Below, in pieces: positions 31,869 through 40,293 of a DNA stretch of 54,323 nt. Location: NCBI GenBank assembly GCA_903938815.1, contig CAJAES010000045.1, forward strand, positions 1 to 54,323. Reading direction: 5' to 3'. The number at the start of each line of letters is the position of its first letter. Position 1 is the stretch's first letter. Below the pieces are notes generated by a model. That model saw only the letters and a list, made by a program, of their open reading frames with translations, was not told the origin of the DNA and did not search any database. The stretch is from an uncultured beta proteobacterium (lineage in GTDB: Bacteria; Pseudomonadota; Gammaproteobacteria; Burkholderiales; Burkholderiaceae_C). The position numbers and the translations under genes are program-made.

Positions 31869-32873
31869 GTGGCTGCGATCACCGGGAACGGCCTGCCGGG
31901 CGTGCAGGCGCGGAACGAGGCGCCGGCCACTGCGGCGTCCCGAGCCGGTTCGCGCGCTCCTGCGCTGCAGGAAATGGCAACCGGCTTCGCGGTCAGCGCC
32001 TTCGGCATCGTGGTCACCGACGCGCAGTGGCGCATCCTGAGCGCGAACCCGGCCTACGCTGCATTGAGCGGCCGCACGCCGGGCCAGCTCACTGGCACCC
32101 GCCTGCGCATCGGCCGGACGCACCCGAAGCACGAGGCCGTCTTCGGCGCACCGGCGCGCTCACCGGATGGCGTGACCCCCTGGGAAGGCGAAGTGACGCA
32201 GCGCCACCGCAACGGCAGCACCTGGCCAGCCTGGGTGCGCGTCGAACCCGTGGCGGATGCCGGCGGCGCGGTGCATCGACATGTGGTGACGTTCATGGAC
32301 CTGACCCGATTCAAGCGTGAGCAGGACAACTGGCGCCACCTCGCGCTGCACGACCCGCTCACGGGCCTGGCCAACCGGACGCTGTTCGACGCCGAACTCG
32401 GGCGGGCGCTGGCCCGAGCGGCGCGTCGATCCCAGCATGTCGCTCTGCTGTTCATCGACCTCGACGGCTTCAAGGCGATCAACGATCTGCTCGGCCACGC
32501 CATGGGAGACCGCCTGCTGGCCGAGGTCGCGCAGCGCCTCAGGCGCTGCGCCCGGGCCGAGGATCTGGCGGCCCGGCTGGGCGGCGACGAGTTCACGCTG
32601 GTCCGCGAAGGCGTGCACGGCGACGCCGATGTCGCTCACGCGGTGGAGCTCGTCAAGAAGGCGATCGCGCATCCGTTTGTCCTGGACGGACAGCGCCTTC
32701 CGGTGACGGCCAGCATCGGCGCGGCGCTCTTCCCGCGCGACGGTCTGGACGCCGCCGCGCTGGCACGCGCGGCCGATGCCGACATGTACCGCGCCAAGCG
32801 GGACGGGCGCATTCAGGTCTCGAACGGCGCTCCTGTGTTGCCCGATTGCACAAGTGGTGGCGCTGCGCCATAG
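31869..32873 (+). CDS. PAS-GGDEF diguanylate cyclase
   Basis: A protein of about 334 residues that makes the second messenger cyclic di-GMP from two GTP. The PAS domain (about residues 36-150) has FGIVVTDAQWRILSANPAYA. The GGDEF domain starts ALHDPLTGLANRTLF and carries the intact active site RLGGDEF near residue 238, so catalysis should be possible. There is no EAL domain and no membrane helix. I took the GTG at 31869 so that the PAS start is fully included. An ATG at 31974 (MATGFAVSAFG) with CAGGA just before it is a credible alternative and would lose only about 35 low-complexity residues. It could link the island to biofilm or polysaccharide output. Confidence 0.85.
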   Translation: MAAITGNGLPGVQARNEAPATAASRAGSRAPALQEMATGFAVSAFGIVVTDAQWRILSANPAYAALSGRTPGQLTGTRLRIGRTHPKHEAVFGAPARSPDGVTPWEGEVTQRHRNGSTWPAWVRVEPVADAGGAVHRHVVTFMDLTRFKREQDNWRHLALHDPLTGLANRTLFDAELGRALARAARRSQHVALLFIDLDGFKAINDLLGHAMGDRLLAEVAQRLRRCARAEDLAARLGGDEFTLVREGVHGDADVAHAVELVKKAIAHPFVLDGQRLPVTASIGAALFPRDGLDAAALARAADADMYRAKRDGRIQVSNGAPVLPDCTSGGAAP

Positions 32874-32879
32874 TTGTTT

Positions 32880-32899
32880 GCGGTCCGTGCAGGGACCGC
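32880..32899. promoter_or_regulatory. Perfect inverted repeat between two signalling genes
   Basis: GCGGTCC (32880-32886) and GGACCGC (32893-32899) form a perfect 7-bp stem with a 6-base loop in the 50-bp gap between the cyclase stop (32873) and the kinase ATG (32924). There is no T-run. It may be a terminator-like hairpin or an operator. Confidence 0.4.
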
Positions 32900-32923
32900 G
32901 CATTTATCGCCCATGACGCACGC

Positions 32924-35446
32924 ATGACCCTGGACCGCTACGTTGCCCGGCTGATCGGCCTGAGCATCCTGCCGATGCTGCTGCTGGCGCTGTGGCTGGG
33001 CGTCTGGCTGATCCGCGACATCGAGGGCGACGCCTCGACCGAGGCCCACGAGATCGCCGAACAGGTCGCGACGATCGTGGATCGCGAAATCGAGAGCTAT
33101 GCCGTCACGCTGAAGGCGGTCATGGTGCCTGCGATCGACAAGGACGTCGACTGGCAAGACCTCGAATTGCAGGCGCGCTCCTTCCACCGGGCCTTCGGCA
33201 TGCCTGTGCTCGTCGTCGACGAACAGTTGAACCCGCGGCTCGCCAGCGGCGTCTCTGCGCAGCCGGGCGCATCCCTGCCGCCACTGTCAGAGCCGCTGCG
33301 CCAGACCGTGCAGCGCGCACTTCAGACATCGGAGCCCGTGGTCGGCAACCTGAGCCTGGGCCCACAGGGCGACGCGACCTTCGGCATTGCCGTGCATCTG
33401 GGGCGCATGGAATTCACCCGGCTTGCAGCGGCAGCACCGGTGAAGGCCAGGTCGATCCTCGGCGCCCTGGAAAAGGTCTGGATGCCGGAAGACTGGTCGG
33501 TATCGGTGCTCGACGAGCAAGGCGCCATCGTTGCGCACCGCGGGCCGGGCAAGAGTGATGCGAGCGCAGCGGTGGGCGTCAATGCCAATGCCAATGCCAA
33601 TGCGCAATCAGCGGTCGCCAGCGGTCTCGACACGGTCATAGAGCGTGTCGATCACCGGGTCAGGCTGACTTCAGCGCCCTGGACCGTGGTTGTCGGCGTG
33701 CCGAGTTCCGAGCCTCGCACTCTGCTGGCGTGGGCCGGGATGGGGGTGGTGCTCTCGATCCTGTTCGCGACTGCGGTCAGCGCCTACGTCGGACGAGGCG
33801 TGGGGCGGCGGCTGCGTCGGGAACTGAAGACGCTGGAGATCGCGAACCCCGACAACAACGCCGCGGAGCCGAAGATCGACGAGGTGCGCACACTGCACCA
33901 CCGCCTGCTGGCCATGGAGGCCGATCGCCGCACCGTGGAGACAGCGCTTCGCACGCGCCTGGAGCACACCGCCGTCGAACTTCAGATGAGCCAGACGCGG
34001 CTGCGCGGCGTCTTCGATTCGGTCAGCGACGCCATCATCACGACCGACGACACGCAGACCATCGTCATGGCCAACCCGGCGGCTGCGAACATGTTCCGCT
34101 GTCCCTTGCCGGAGCTGCTGGGCACCTCGATCGACCGTTTCATCCCGGAGCATCACCGGGAGCATCACCGCGTGCAGATGCGCAGGTTCGGCGCCACTGC
34201 CAAGCACTCGGCCTCGATGAACCACCGGCCGGGTGTCACGGGTCTGCGCGCGGACGGCACCGAGTTCCCGGTCGAGGCGGCCATTTCCTGCATCAACGTC
34301 GATGGGCAGCGACTGTTCAACGTGATCCTGCGCGACATTTCCGACCGCGAACACGCCCAGGAAGTGCTGCGCTCCAGCAAGGCCAAGCTCGATGCGGCGC
34401 TGGCCAGCATGAGCGATGCCGTCTCGATCGCCGATACGAGCGGCAGGCTGATCGAGATCAACGACGCCTTCGTCATGTTCCACAGGTACCCGGACAAGGA
34501 GAGCGTCCCGCGCGAGGCCGAGGTGTACTCGAAGGTCGTGGATTTCTGCCTGGCCGACGGCCAGCCCACGCCGCTGGACATGTGGCCCACGGCGCGCGCG
34601 CTGCGCGGGGAGACGGGCAGCAGCGTCGAGTACACCCTACGGCGCAAGGACACTGGCGACAACTGGGTGGGCAGCTACAGCTTCGCGCCCATCCTCGGGG
34701 AGGATGGTTCCATCACCGGCGCGGTGGCCACCGCGCGCGACGTGACCGAGCTCTACCGAGTGCGCGCGGAGCTGGTCGCTTCCCAGGCCAGCCTGCGGCG
34801 CCTGCTGGCGGCGCAGGACAGCGTCCAGGAGACCGAGCGCAAGCGCATCGCACGGGAGCTGCACGATGAGCTTCAGCAGATCCTGGCCGCCATCCGGCTG
34901 GACGCATCGTCAGCCGCCGTCGAGCTCGTGAGCCACCCTCAGGGTGTGCCGGAACTGCTGTCGAAGATCGAGGAACTGGCGACCTCCGCCATCGTCTCCA
35001 CCCGCCGCATCGTCAACGACCTCCGGCCCCAGATGCTGGAGGATCTGGGCCTGGTGCCAGCGCTCGAGGCCCTGGCCACGCGCTTCAATCAGCGCACGCG
35101 CATCGCCTGCGAGGTGCGGGCCCGTGGCAGGTTCCAGTCGGACGCCGAGGTCCCGGCGGCGCTGGCGACCTGCCTCTACCGAGTCACCCAGGAAGCGCTC
35201 AACAACGTGACCAAGCACGCCGAGGCCGGCTTGGTCGTGGTGCGACTGAGCGATGACGGCGAGGGCGGCATCGTGCTGACCGTCACCGACGACGGCGTCG
35301 GGCTGGACCCGAAGGACCGGAGCAAGCCGGACTCCTACGGGCTGCACGGCATGGACGAGCGCGTTCGAGCGCTCGGCGGCCGTGTGTTCGTCGACAGCTG
35401 GCCCGGCGCCGGGACCACCGTGCGGGTGGTGTTGCCGCTGAACTGA
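32924..35446 (+). CDS. Membrane PAS-PAS histidine kinase (HisKA_3), orphan
   Basis: An 840-residue sensor kinase of the NarL type. A first membrane helix (about residues 8-30) is followed by a periplasmic sensor region of about 230 residues, then a second helix (about 268-290) and two PAS domains: FDSVSDAIITTDD with ISCINVDG, and LASMSDAVSIADT with TARDVTELY. The phosphoacceptor helix KRIARELHDELQQIL has its active His at about residue 647, followed by HATPase motifs NNVTKHAEAG and DDGVGLDP. No response regulator is adjacent. The periplasmic part contains a NANANANAQ run encoded by a 6-bp repeat (33581-33604). It starts 50 bp after the diguanylate cyclase and may share signalling with it. Confidence 0.9.
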   Translation: MTLDRYVARLIGLSILPMLLLALWLGVWLIRDIEGDASTEAHEIAEQVATIVDREIESYAVTLKAVMVPAIDKDVDWQDLELQARSFHRAFGMPVLVVDEQLNPRLASGVSAQPGASLPPLSEPLRQTVQRALQTSEPVVGNLSLGPQGDATFGIAVHLGRMEFTRLAAAAPVKARSILGALEKVWMPEDWSVSVLDEQGAIVAHRGPGKSDASAAVGVNANANANAQSAVASGLDTVIERVDHRVRLTSAPWTVVVGVPSSEPRTLLAWAGMGVVLSILFATAVSAYVGRGVGRRLRRELKTLEIANPDNNAAEPKIDEVRTLHHRLLAMEADRRTVETALRTRLEHTAVELQMSQTRLRGVFDSVSDAIITTDDTQTIVMANPAAANMFRCPLPELLGTSIDRFIPEHHREHHRVQMRRFGATAKHSASMNHRPGVTGLRADGTEFPVEAAISCINVDGQRLFNVILRDISDREHAQEVLRSSKAKLDAALASMSDAVSIADTSGRLIEINDAFVMFHRYPDKESVPREAEVYSKVVDFCLADGQPTPLDMWPTARALRGETGSSVEYTLRRKDTGDNWVGSYSFAPILGEDGSITGAVATARDVTELYRVRAELVASQASLRRLLAAQDSVQETERKRIARELHDELQQILAAIRLDASSAAVELVSHPQGVPELLSKIEELATSAIVSTRRIVNDLRPQMLEDLGLVPALEALATRFNQRTRIACEVRARGRFQSDAEVPAALATCLYRVTQEALNNVTKHAEAGLVVVRLSDDGEGGIVLTVTDDGVGLDPKDRSKPDSYGLHGMDERVRALGGRVFVDSWPGAGTTVRVVLPLN
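33581..33604 (+). repeat. Hexanucleotide repeat AATGCC x3 plus AATGCG
   Basis: Three perfect AATGCC units and one AATGCG lie inside the periplasmic region of the kinase gene and encode Asn-Ala repeats. Copy-number change by multiples of 6 bp would keep frame and only alter linker length. Confidence 0.8.
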
Positions 35447-35477
35447 ACCCGCGCGGCCGGGTGCGCCGGCTGCGGTT

Positions 35478-36146
35478 TCAGTCGAAGAGCCGCAGGACCG
35501 GCCAGCCGCGCTCGGCGGCGACGGCGGCCAGCGCCGGGACCGGGTTGGTGGCGACCGGGTGGCTCACATGCTCCAGCAGCGGCAGGTCGTTCGTGGAGTC
35601 GCTGTAGAAGGTGCAGCGGTCGAAGGCCGCCAGCGAGGTGCCGCGGCTGGCGAGCCAGCCCGACACGCGCCCGATCTTGCCGTCGCGAAAGCACGGCAGG
35701 CCGCGGATGGCGCCCGTCACGCGGCCCGTGGCATCACGCTCGAGCTCGGTGGCGATCAGGTGCTCCACCCCGAACAGCGAGGCGATGGGCCGCGTGACGA
35801 ATTCATTGGTGGCCGTGACGATGGCGACCAGGTCGCCGGCATCACGATGCTTCTGCACCAGGGCGAGCGCGCGGGGGTGCAGCGCCGGGCGAGCCACCTC
35901 GGCGAGGAAGGATTCGGTCACGGCGGCCAGTTCGTCGGCGCCGCGCCCGCGCCAGGGCGAGGTGGCGAAATCGACGTAGGCGGCCATGTCGAGCGCGCCG
36001 GCCAGGTAGTCGGCATAGAACTGGTCGTTGCGGCGCCGGTGAACCTCGCCATCGGCCCAGCCGATGCGCACGAGGTACTCGCCGAACGCGTGGTCGGAAT
36101 CGGTGGGCAGCAGCGTGCCGTCCAGGTCGAACAGGGTCAGGTTCAA
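35478..36146 (-). CDS. HAD-family hydrolase, SerB/HAD-IB-like
   Basis: A 222-residue phosphatase-fold protein. The catalytic motif DLDGTLL (residues 7-13) carries both aspartates; the nucleophile is Asp7. Motif II is VAIVTATNEF and motif III the lysine and aspartates of CFRDGKIGRV and YSDSTNDLPLL. The size fits HAD-IB enzymes that dephosphorylate small metabolites (phosphoserine or histidinol phosphate types); the substrate is unknown. I used a TTG start at 36146 because it gives a TTGA overlap with the hda stop (36143-36145) and the family begins 'LNLTLFDLDG'. No ATG is available close by. It is the last gene of a minus-strand run with hda. Confidence 0.85.
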   Translation of the reverse strand: MNLTLFDLDGTLLPTDSDHAFGEYLVRIGWADGEVHRRRNDQFYADYLAGALDMAAYVDFATSPWRGRGADELAAVTESFLAEVARPALHPRALALVQKHRDAGDLVAIVTATNEFVTRPIASLFGVEHLIATELERDATGRVTGAIRGLPCFRDGKIGRVSGWLASRGTSLAAFDRCTFYSDSTNDLPLLEHVSHPVATNPVPALAAVAAERGWPVLRLFD

Positions 36147-36817
36147 GCGGCGGGTTCCTCGTCGAGCATCTGGCGGATCAGCGGCACCGTGACATTGCGC
36201 GAACGCGCGAGTGCAAAGGTGTCCAGCCGGTCCAGCAGCTGCATCAGGTGTTTCAGGTCGCGGGCAAAGCGCGTCAGGAGGTAATCCATGACCTCGTCGG
36301 CCAGGAAGATGCCGCGCCGGTCGGCTTCGCGGCGCAGCACGGCGCGGGTGGGGTCCTCGGCCAGGGGCTGCAGCGCAAAGACCGGCCCCCAGCCGAGCCG
36401 GGTGCGCAGATCCTCGCGCAGGGGCAGGTCGACGGGCGGCACCCGGCCTGCCGCGACGATCTGCACGCCCGACGTGGACGCATCGACGAACAGCCGGAAC
36501 GCATCGGCCTGGGCCGCGTCGTCCAGGGACTCGCAGTCGTCGATCACGGCCAGCAGCGTGTCGCCCTGCAGCGGGGCCTGGCCGCGCGGGTCGAACACCA
36601 CCGCGCGCTGGCCGCGCTGCTGCGCCTCGTGCACGAGCGCACTCAGCAGGTGGGTCTTGCCGCTGCCGCTGGGGCCCCAAAGGTAAACCGGCGCGCCGGG
36701 CATGGCCAGCGCGCGCAGGTGGGCCACGGCAGCGGCGTTGGCCGAGCCGGTGCCCGGAAGGAAGCTGTCGAAGCTGGGCGCGGCGTCGGTGGCCAGCGGC
36801 AGGGGGATCTGTCGCAT
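36143..36817 (-). CDS. hda: DnaA regulatory inactivator Hda
   Basis: A 224-residue AAA+ protein that, with the DNA polymerase sliding clamp, stimulates hydrolysis of DnaA-bound ATP to stop over-initiation of replication. The clamp-binding peptide QIPLPL is at residues 3-8. Walker A is GPSGSGKT (48-55) and Walker B-like LLAVIDDCE follows; the sensor/arginine region includes RTRLGWGPVFALQPL. It lies between sirB1 and a HAD hydrolase gene and is translationally coupled to the latter through a TTGA overlap. The order hda next to a HAD phosphatase gene is common in Burkholderiales. Confidence 0.92.
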   Translation of the reverse strand: MRQIPLPLATDAAPSFDSFLPGTGSANAAAVAHLRALAMPGAPVYLWGPSGSGKTHLLSALVHEAQQRGQRAVVFDPRGQAPLQGDTLLAVIDDCESLDDAAQADAFRLFVDASTSGVQIVAAGRVPPVDLPLREDLRTRLGWGPVFALQPLAEDPTRAVLRREADRRGIFLADEVMDYLLTRFARDLKHLMQLLDRLDTFALARSRNVTVPLIRQMLDEEPAA

Positions 36818-36839
36818 CGGGGGCGTGACGGTCAGGGGT

Positions 36840-37709
36840 TCAATGCAGCAGCGAGCCGGGCTCGCTGCGCCAGGCTTTCAGGCGCCGCCGGATGGCGGGC
36901 ACGTCGGACTCCCCGGGGTCGTGCGCCAGGTAGGCTTCCAGGTCCCGGCAGGCGAGGTCCAGGCGGCCCAGTTCGCCGAGCACCAGGCCGCGGTCGCGGC
37001 GTTCGCGCGGGTCGTCGGGCAGCAGGATCACGAGCCGCTCCATCACCGCCAGCAGACGCGGGAGGTCGCCGCTGCTGCGGTACACCTCCTTCAGGTTGCG
37101 CAGCAGGCGGGCAACGATGTCGCGCGCCGGGGCGGCCTGCAGGAACTGGCCCAGCGGCGCATCGTCGTCGCCCACCAGACCGCGCTCGCGGCGAAACGGC
37201 AGCAGGCGCTCGTCGAGTTGTGCGCGCGAAAGGGAATGCCCGGTGAACGGGTCGATCACCACCTCGCCCTGCGGCATGCGCAGCTTGACGAGGAAGTGCC
37301 CGGGGAAGGAAACGCCCACGGCCTGCAGCCCTGCCTGGGTGGCGAGTTCGATGTACAGGATGGCCAAGGTGATGGGGATGCCCCGGCGGCGCGCCAGCAC
37401 CTGCTGAAGGTCGCTGTTGGCGGGGTCGTAGTAGTCGTTGACGTTGCCTGCAAAACCGAGCTCGTGGAAGAAATAGCGGTTCAGCAGCGTCAGGCGCTGA
37501 AGTGCCCCGGCGTCGGCGGGCAGGCGACGGCGCAGCGCGGCGCAGAGCGCGTCGACCTCGCCCAGCACGGCCTGGGCATCGGGCAGCGTGCGGGTGTCCT
37601 GGGAAACGCAGGCCGCGGCTTCCAGCAGCGGCAGCGTGGCGTCGTCGGCGACCAGCGCCGCGAAATACTCCAGCGCCGTCGGTGCCTCGAATTGCAGCTT
37701 TCGACTCAT
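36840..37709 (-). CDS. sirB1: SirB1-family transglutaminase-like/TPR protein
   Basis: A 289-residue soluble protein of the SirB1 family. Central residues about 75-150 have the transglutaminase-like fold (LNRYFFHELGFAGNVNDYYDPANS, then RRGIPITLAILYIELA and VGVSFPGHFLVKL). Near the C-terminus is a pair of TPR-like helices (RLLRNLKEVYRSSGDLPRLLAVMERL). The catalytic cysteine of true transglutaminases is not obvious, and the biochemical role is unsettled. It lies 10 bp after murJ and 22 bp before hda, so these three are likely one transcript. Confidence 0.88.
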   Translation of the reverse strand: MSRKLQFEAPTALEYFAALVADDATLPLLEAAACVSQDTRTLPDAQAVLGEVDALCAALRRRLPADAGALQRLTLLNRYFFHELGFAGNVNDYYDPANSDLQQVLARRRGIPITLAILYIELATQAGLQAVGVSFPGHFLVKLRMPQGEVVIDPFTGHSLSRAQLDERLLPFRRERGLVGDDDAPLGQFLQAAPARDIVARLLRNLKEVYRSSGDLPRLLAVMERLVILLPDDPRERRDRGLVLGELGRLDLACRDLEAYLAHDPGESDVPAIRRRLKAWRSEPGSLLH

Positions 37710-37719
37710 GTCCGTCAGT

Positions 37720-39276
37720 TTAGGCGCGGCGCACGAACTGCCGCAGCTTCAGGCCCGACAGGTGCAGCATCGCGAAATACAGCAGCGCGACGCCGCCGAG
37801 CACCAGCGCCATCCAGCCCGCGCGCTGCGCCCAGTGCGCCTGCAGGCCGATCCAGTCGATGCGCCGGGCCGCGAAGGCCAGCACCCCGGCCAGCACCGCG
37901 CAGGCGACTCCCACGCGAAGCATGAATCCGCCCCAGCCCGGCGAAGGCAGGTACAACCCGCGCCGGCGCAGCAGGAACAGCAGCGTACCGGCGTTGAACA
38001 GCGCCGCGACGCCGATGGACAGCGCCAGGCCGCCGTGCCCGAGCCAGGGCACGAAGACCAGGTTCATGGCCTGCGTGAGCACCAGCGCCACGATGCCCAC
38101 CTTCATCGGTGTCTTGACGTTCTCCCGCGCATAGAAAGCCGGCGCCAGGATCTTCAGGCCGATCAGGCCCATCAGGCCGACGCCGTAGCCCATCAGGGCC
38201 TGCACGGTCATCTGCACGTCGCGCGCCTCGAAGGCGCCGTAGTGGAAGAGCACCGCCACCAGCGCCTGCGGAAAGATCAGCAGCGCCAGCGCGCATGGCA
38301 GTGCCAGCAGCAGCACGAGCCGCAGGCCCCAGTCCAGCAGCGCCGAGAACGCCGCGGCATCTTCCTTGGCCCGGGCCGCCGAGAGCTGCGGCAGCAGCAC
38401 CACGCCCAGCGCCACGCCCAGCAGCGCCGTCGGGAACTCCATCAGGCGATCGGCATACGTGAGCCACGACACCGCACCCACGCCCACGTGGGAGGCGATC
38501 TGCGTATTGATGAGCAGCGAGATCTGCGCCACCGAGACCCCCAGCAGCGCGGGCGCCATCTGGCGCAGCACACGCTGCACGCCCGGATGGCGCCAGGCGT
38601 CGTGCACCGCGCGCGGGCCCATTCCGATGCGCGGCAGGCAACCCACGCGGCGCAGCGCCGGCCACTGCACGGCGAGCTGCAGCACGCCGCCGAGCATCAC
38701 GCCGGCCGCGAGCGCGAGGATCGGGTCCAGGCCCATGCGCTCGAACCAGGGCGCTCCCTGCCAGGCCGCGACGATGAACGACAGGTTCAGCAGCACCGGC
38801 GTGGCGGCGGGCAACGCGAAGCGCTTCCAGGTGTTCAGGATGCCCGCGGACAAGGCCACGAGCGACATGAAGCCGATGTACGGGAACATGAAGCGGGTGA
38901 GCAGCACCGCCGTGTCGAAGCGTTCCAGGCCGGAAGCCATCAGCCACACCAGGATCGGGGCGCCGACGACGCCCAGCGCGCAGACGGCGATCAGCGTCCA
39001 GGTGAGCACGGTGGCCACGGCGTCCACCAGCCGCCGCGTGACTTCGTCGCCCTCGGCTGCGCGCGTGGCGGCCAGCACGGGCACGAAGGCCTGGGAGAAT
39101 GCGCCCTCTGCAAAGAGGCGCCGGAACAGGTTGGGCAGGCGGAACGCGACGTTGAAGGCGTCCGTGGCGGCGCTGGCGCCGAAGGCGGCCGCCACCAGCT
39201 GCTCCCGCACCAGCCCGGTGACGCGGGAAGCGAGCGTCAGCAACGAGACGATGGAGGCGGATTTCAGCAGGTTCAT
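37720..39276 (-). CDS. murJ: Lipid II flippase MurJ
   Basis: A 518-residue inner-membrane protein with about 14 transmembrane helices. The N-terminus MNLLKSASIVSLLTLASRVTGLVREQ is typical of MurJ, and conserved RLPNLFRRLFAEGAFSQAFVPV follows. The arginines of the first helices (about residues 18, 24 and 52) match essential cavity residues. It moves lipid II from the cytoplasmic to the periplasmic face for peptidoglycan synthesis. It is divergent from rpsT across a 97-bp promoter region, an arrangement conserved in Burkholderiales, and precedes sirB1 in one transcript. Confidence 0.94.
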   Translation of the reverse strand: MNLLKSASIVSLLTLASRVTGLVREQLVAAAFGASAATDAFNVAFRLPNLFRRLFAEGAFSQAFVPVLAATRAAEGDEVTRRLVDAVATVLTWTLIAVCALGVVGAPILVWLMASGLERFDTAVLLTRFMFPYIGFMSLVALSAGILNTWKRFALPAATPVLLNLSFIVAAWQGAPWFERMGLDPILALAAGVMLGGVLQLAVQWPALRRVGCLPRIGMGPRAVHDAWRHPGVQRVLRQMAPALLGVSVAQISLLINTQIASHVGVGAVSWLTYADRLMEFPTALLGVALGVVLLPQLSAARAKEDAAAFSALLDWGLRLVLLLALPCALALLIFPQALVAVLFHYGAFEARDVQMTVQALMGYGVGLMGLIGLKILAPAFYARENVKTPMKVGIVALVLTQAMNLVFVPWLGHGGLALSIGVAALFNAGTLLFLLRRRGLYLPSPGWGGFMLRVGVACAVLAGVLAFAARRIDWIGLQAHWAQRAGWMALVLGGVALLYFAMLHLSGLKLRQFVRRA

Positions 39277-39305
39277 CGGACAGTGCAGATTGTAGCGGGC
39301 GGGCT

Positions 39306-39334
39306 TTGCACACCTGGCCAGACCCTGCTACACT
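39306..39334 (+). promoter_or_regulatory. Sigma-70 promoter of rpsT
   Basis: TTGCAC (39306-39311) and TACACT (39329-39334) are separated by exactly 17 bp. The transcript would start near 39341, 33 bp before the rpsT ATG. This is the best promoter seen in the window. Confidence 0.75.
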
Positions 39335-39373
39335 CGACAGTCTTTGCACTTCAAGCATCCCTAGCACAGCAGC

Positions 39374-39685
39374 ATGGCAACATCGTCCAAAGCCAAGAAG
39401 AAGACCGTCCGCCTCGCCTCCGGCCGCAAGCGCGCTCGCCAGGACGTGAAGCTGAACTCGGCGAACTCTTCGCTTCGCTCGCATTTCCGCACCGTCATAA
39501 AGAACGTGCAGAAGGCTGTGCTCACCGGCGACAAGTCGAAGGCCGGCGATCTGTTCAAGGACGCGCAGAAGGTCATCGACTCCGTCGCTGACAAGGGCAT
39601 CTTCCACAAGAACAAGGCCGCTCGCCACAAGAGCCGCCTGTCCGCGAAGATCAAGGCTCTGGGCGCCGCCGCAGCAGCAGCCTGA
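39374..39685 (+). CDS. rpsT: 30S ribosomal protein S20
   Basis: A 103-residue strongly basic protein. [20 protein letters not shown] begins the family pattern, [17 protein letters not shown] follows, and the C-terminal helix has [18 protein letters not shown]. It binds 16S rRNA early in assembly of the small subunit. The tail ends with an alanine run (GAAAAAA), a little longer than the usual family. It is monocistronic: a clear promoter lies upstream (39306-39334) and a strong intrinsic terminator downstream (39719-39747). Confidence 0.97.
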   Translation: MATSSKAKKKTVRLASGRKRARQDVKLNSANSSLRSHFRTVIKNVQKAVLTGDKSKAGDLFKDAQKVIDSVADKGIFHKNKAARHKSRLSAKIKALGAAAAAA

Positions 39686-39718
39686 GTCCGACGCCGGAGC
39701 CCGCTGGCTCCACGCTGC

Positions 39719-39747
39719 AAAGCCCGCTGACGCGGGCTTTGTTGTTT
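39719..39747 (+). terminator. Intrinsic terminator of rpsT
   Basis: AAAGCCCGC (39719-39727), loop TGAC and GCGGGCTTT (39732-39740) form a perfect 9-bp stem followed by the T-rich GTTGTTT. It lies 34 bp after the rpsT stop. The A-run on its left side could also make it work from the minus strand. Confidence 0.88.
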
Positions 39748-39755
39748 CCGGCTCG

Positions 39756-39800
39756 GGCCCTGCTGGTTTGGGCCCTGCTGGTTTGGACCCTGCTGGCGTG
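39756..39800. repeat. 15-bp tandem repeat (three units)
   Basis: Two perfect GGCCCTGCTGGTTTG units (39756-39770, 39771-39785) are followed by a third with three changes (39786-39800). CCGGCTCGGGCC flanks the array at both ends. It lies in the 207-bp gap between rpsT and the DUF3579 gene; no coding function is seen. Confidence 0.75.
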
Positions 39801-39892
39801 GGCCTTCCGGCTCGGGCCTGCTCGCCCCCCCCGGCTCAGGTCATCAGGTCGGGGTCCCGGCTTGGCCGCTCGCGAAGAGCCACCCCCGCACG

Positions 39893-40198
39893 TCACTCCG
39901 CGGGCGCCCCGCCCTCCAGGACCTTGAGGCCGTTGTCGCGGGCGAAGTTCATCACGAAGTCCCAGGCCATCGGCTCCAGGGCCTTCAGGGCCTCGTCGAC
40001 GATCACGCACTTCACGTTGCCGACCGAGCGCGGCACGCAGTAGGGCGAGTAGCCGATGAACGCGCCGATGCCACCCTGCGTGCCGCCCGGGCGGAAGCAC
40101 GACATCGCCCCGGCGAGGCGTTCCGCCCAGTCGCTGGGGCGAAACGTGCGGCCGTCCTGCGTGATGCCCTGGATGGTGTACTGGCGCGTCTTGCTCAT
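39893..40198 (-). CDS. DUF3579 family protein
   Basis: A 101-residue protein of DUF3579, a small family largely limited to Betaproteobacteria. The start MSKTRQYTIQGITQDGRTFRPSDWAE followed by GAMSCFRPGG and YSPYCVPRSVGNVKCVIVD is characteristic. The function is unknown; it is usually found between rpsT and arginine genes, as here. I chose the ATG at 40198 because the family begins there. ATGs further upstream (40240 and 40264) would add a basic leader. It is divergent from argD across 95 bp. Confidence 0.85.
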   Translation of the reverse strand: MSKTRQYTIQGITQDGRTFRPSDWAERLAGAMSCFRPGGTQGGIGAFIGYSPYCVPRSVGNVKCVIVDEALKALEPMAWDFVMNFARDNGLKVLEGGAPAE

Positions 40199-40293
40199 GA
40201 ATTCGGAGGATTGTGCCCGCGTTCTGTTGCGTCGCAGCATGACAGGCCCGGCCTCTAGAATCATCAGCCCCGCTCCGTCAACCAGGACCGCAG

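Noticed and set aside
34448..34461. CTGA-N6-TCAA inside the sensor kinase gene, and a similar one at 32301-32314
   Set aside because: Single-mismatch matches within coding sequence and far from any start are expected by chance.
37588..39591. A 667-codon open frame on the plus strand
   Set aside because: It is antisense to murJ and runs through rpsT; the composition is shadow-like.
40227..40261. TTGCGT and TAGAAT as an argD promoter
   Set aside because: The spacing is 23 bp, too long; no suitable -35 element lies 16-18 bp from TAGAAT.
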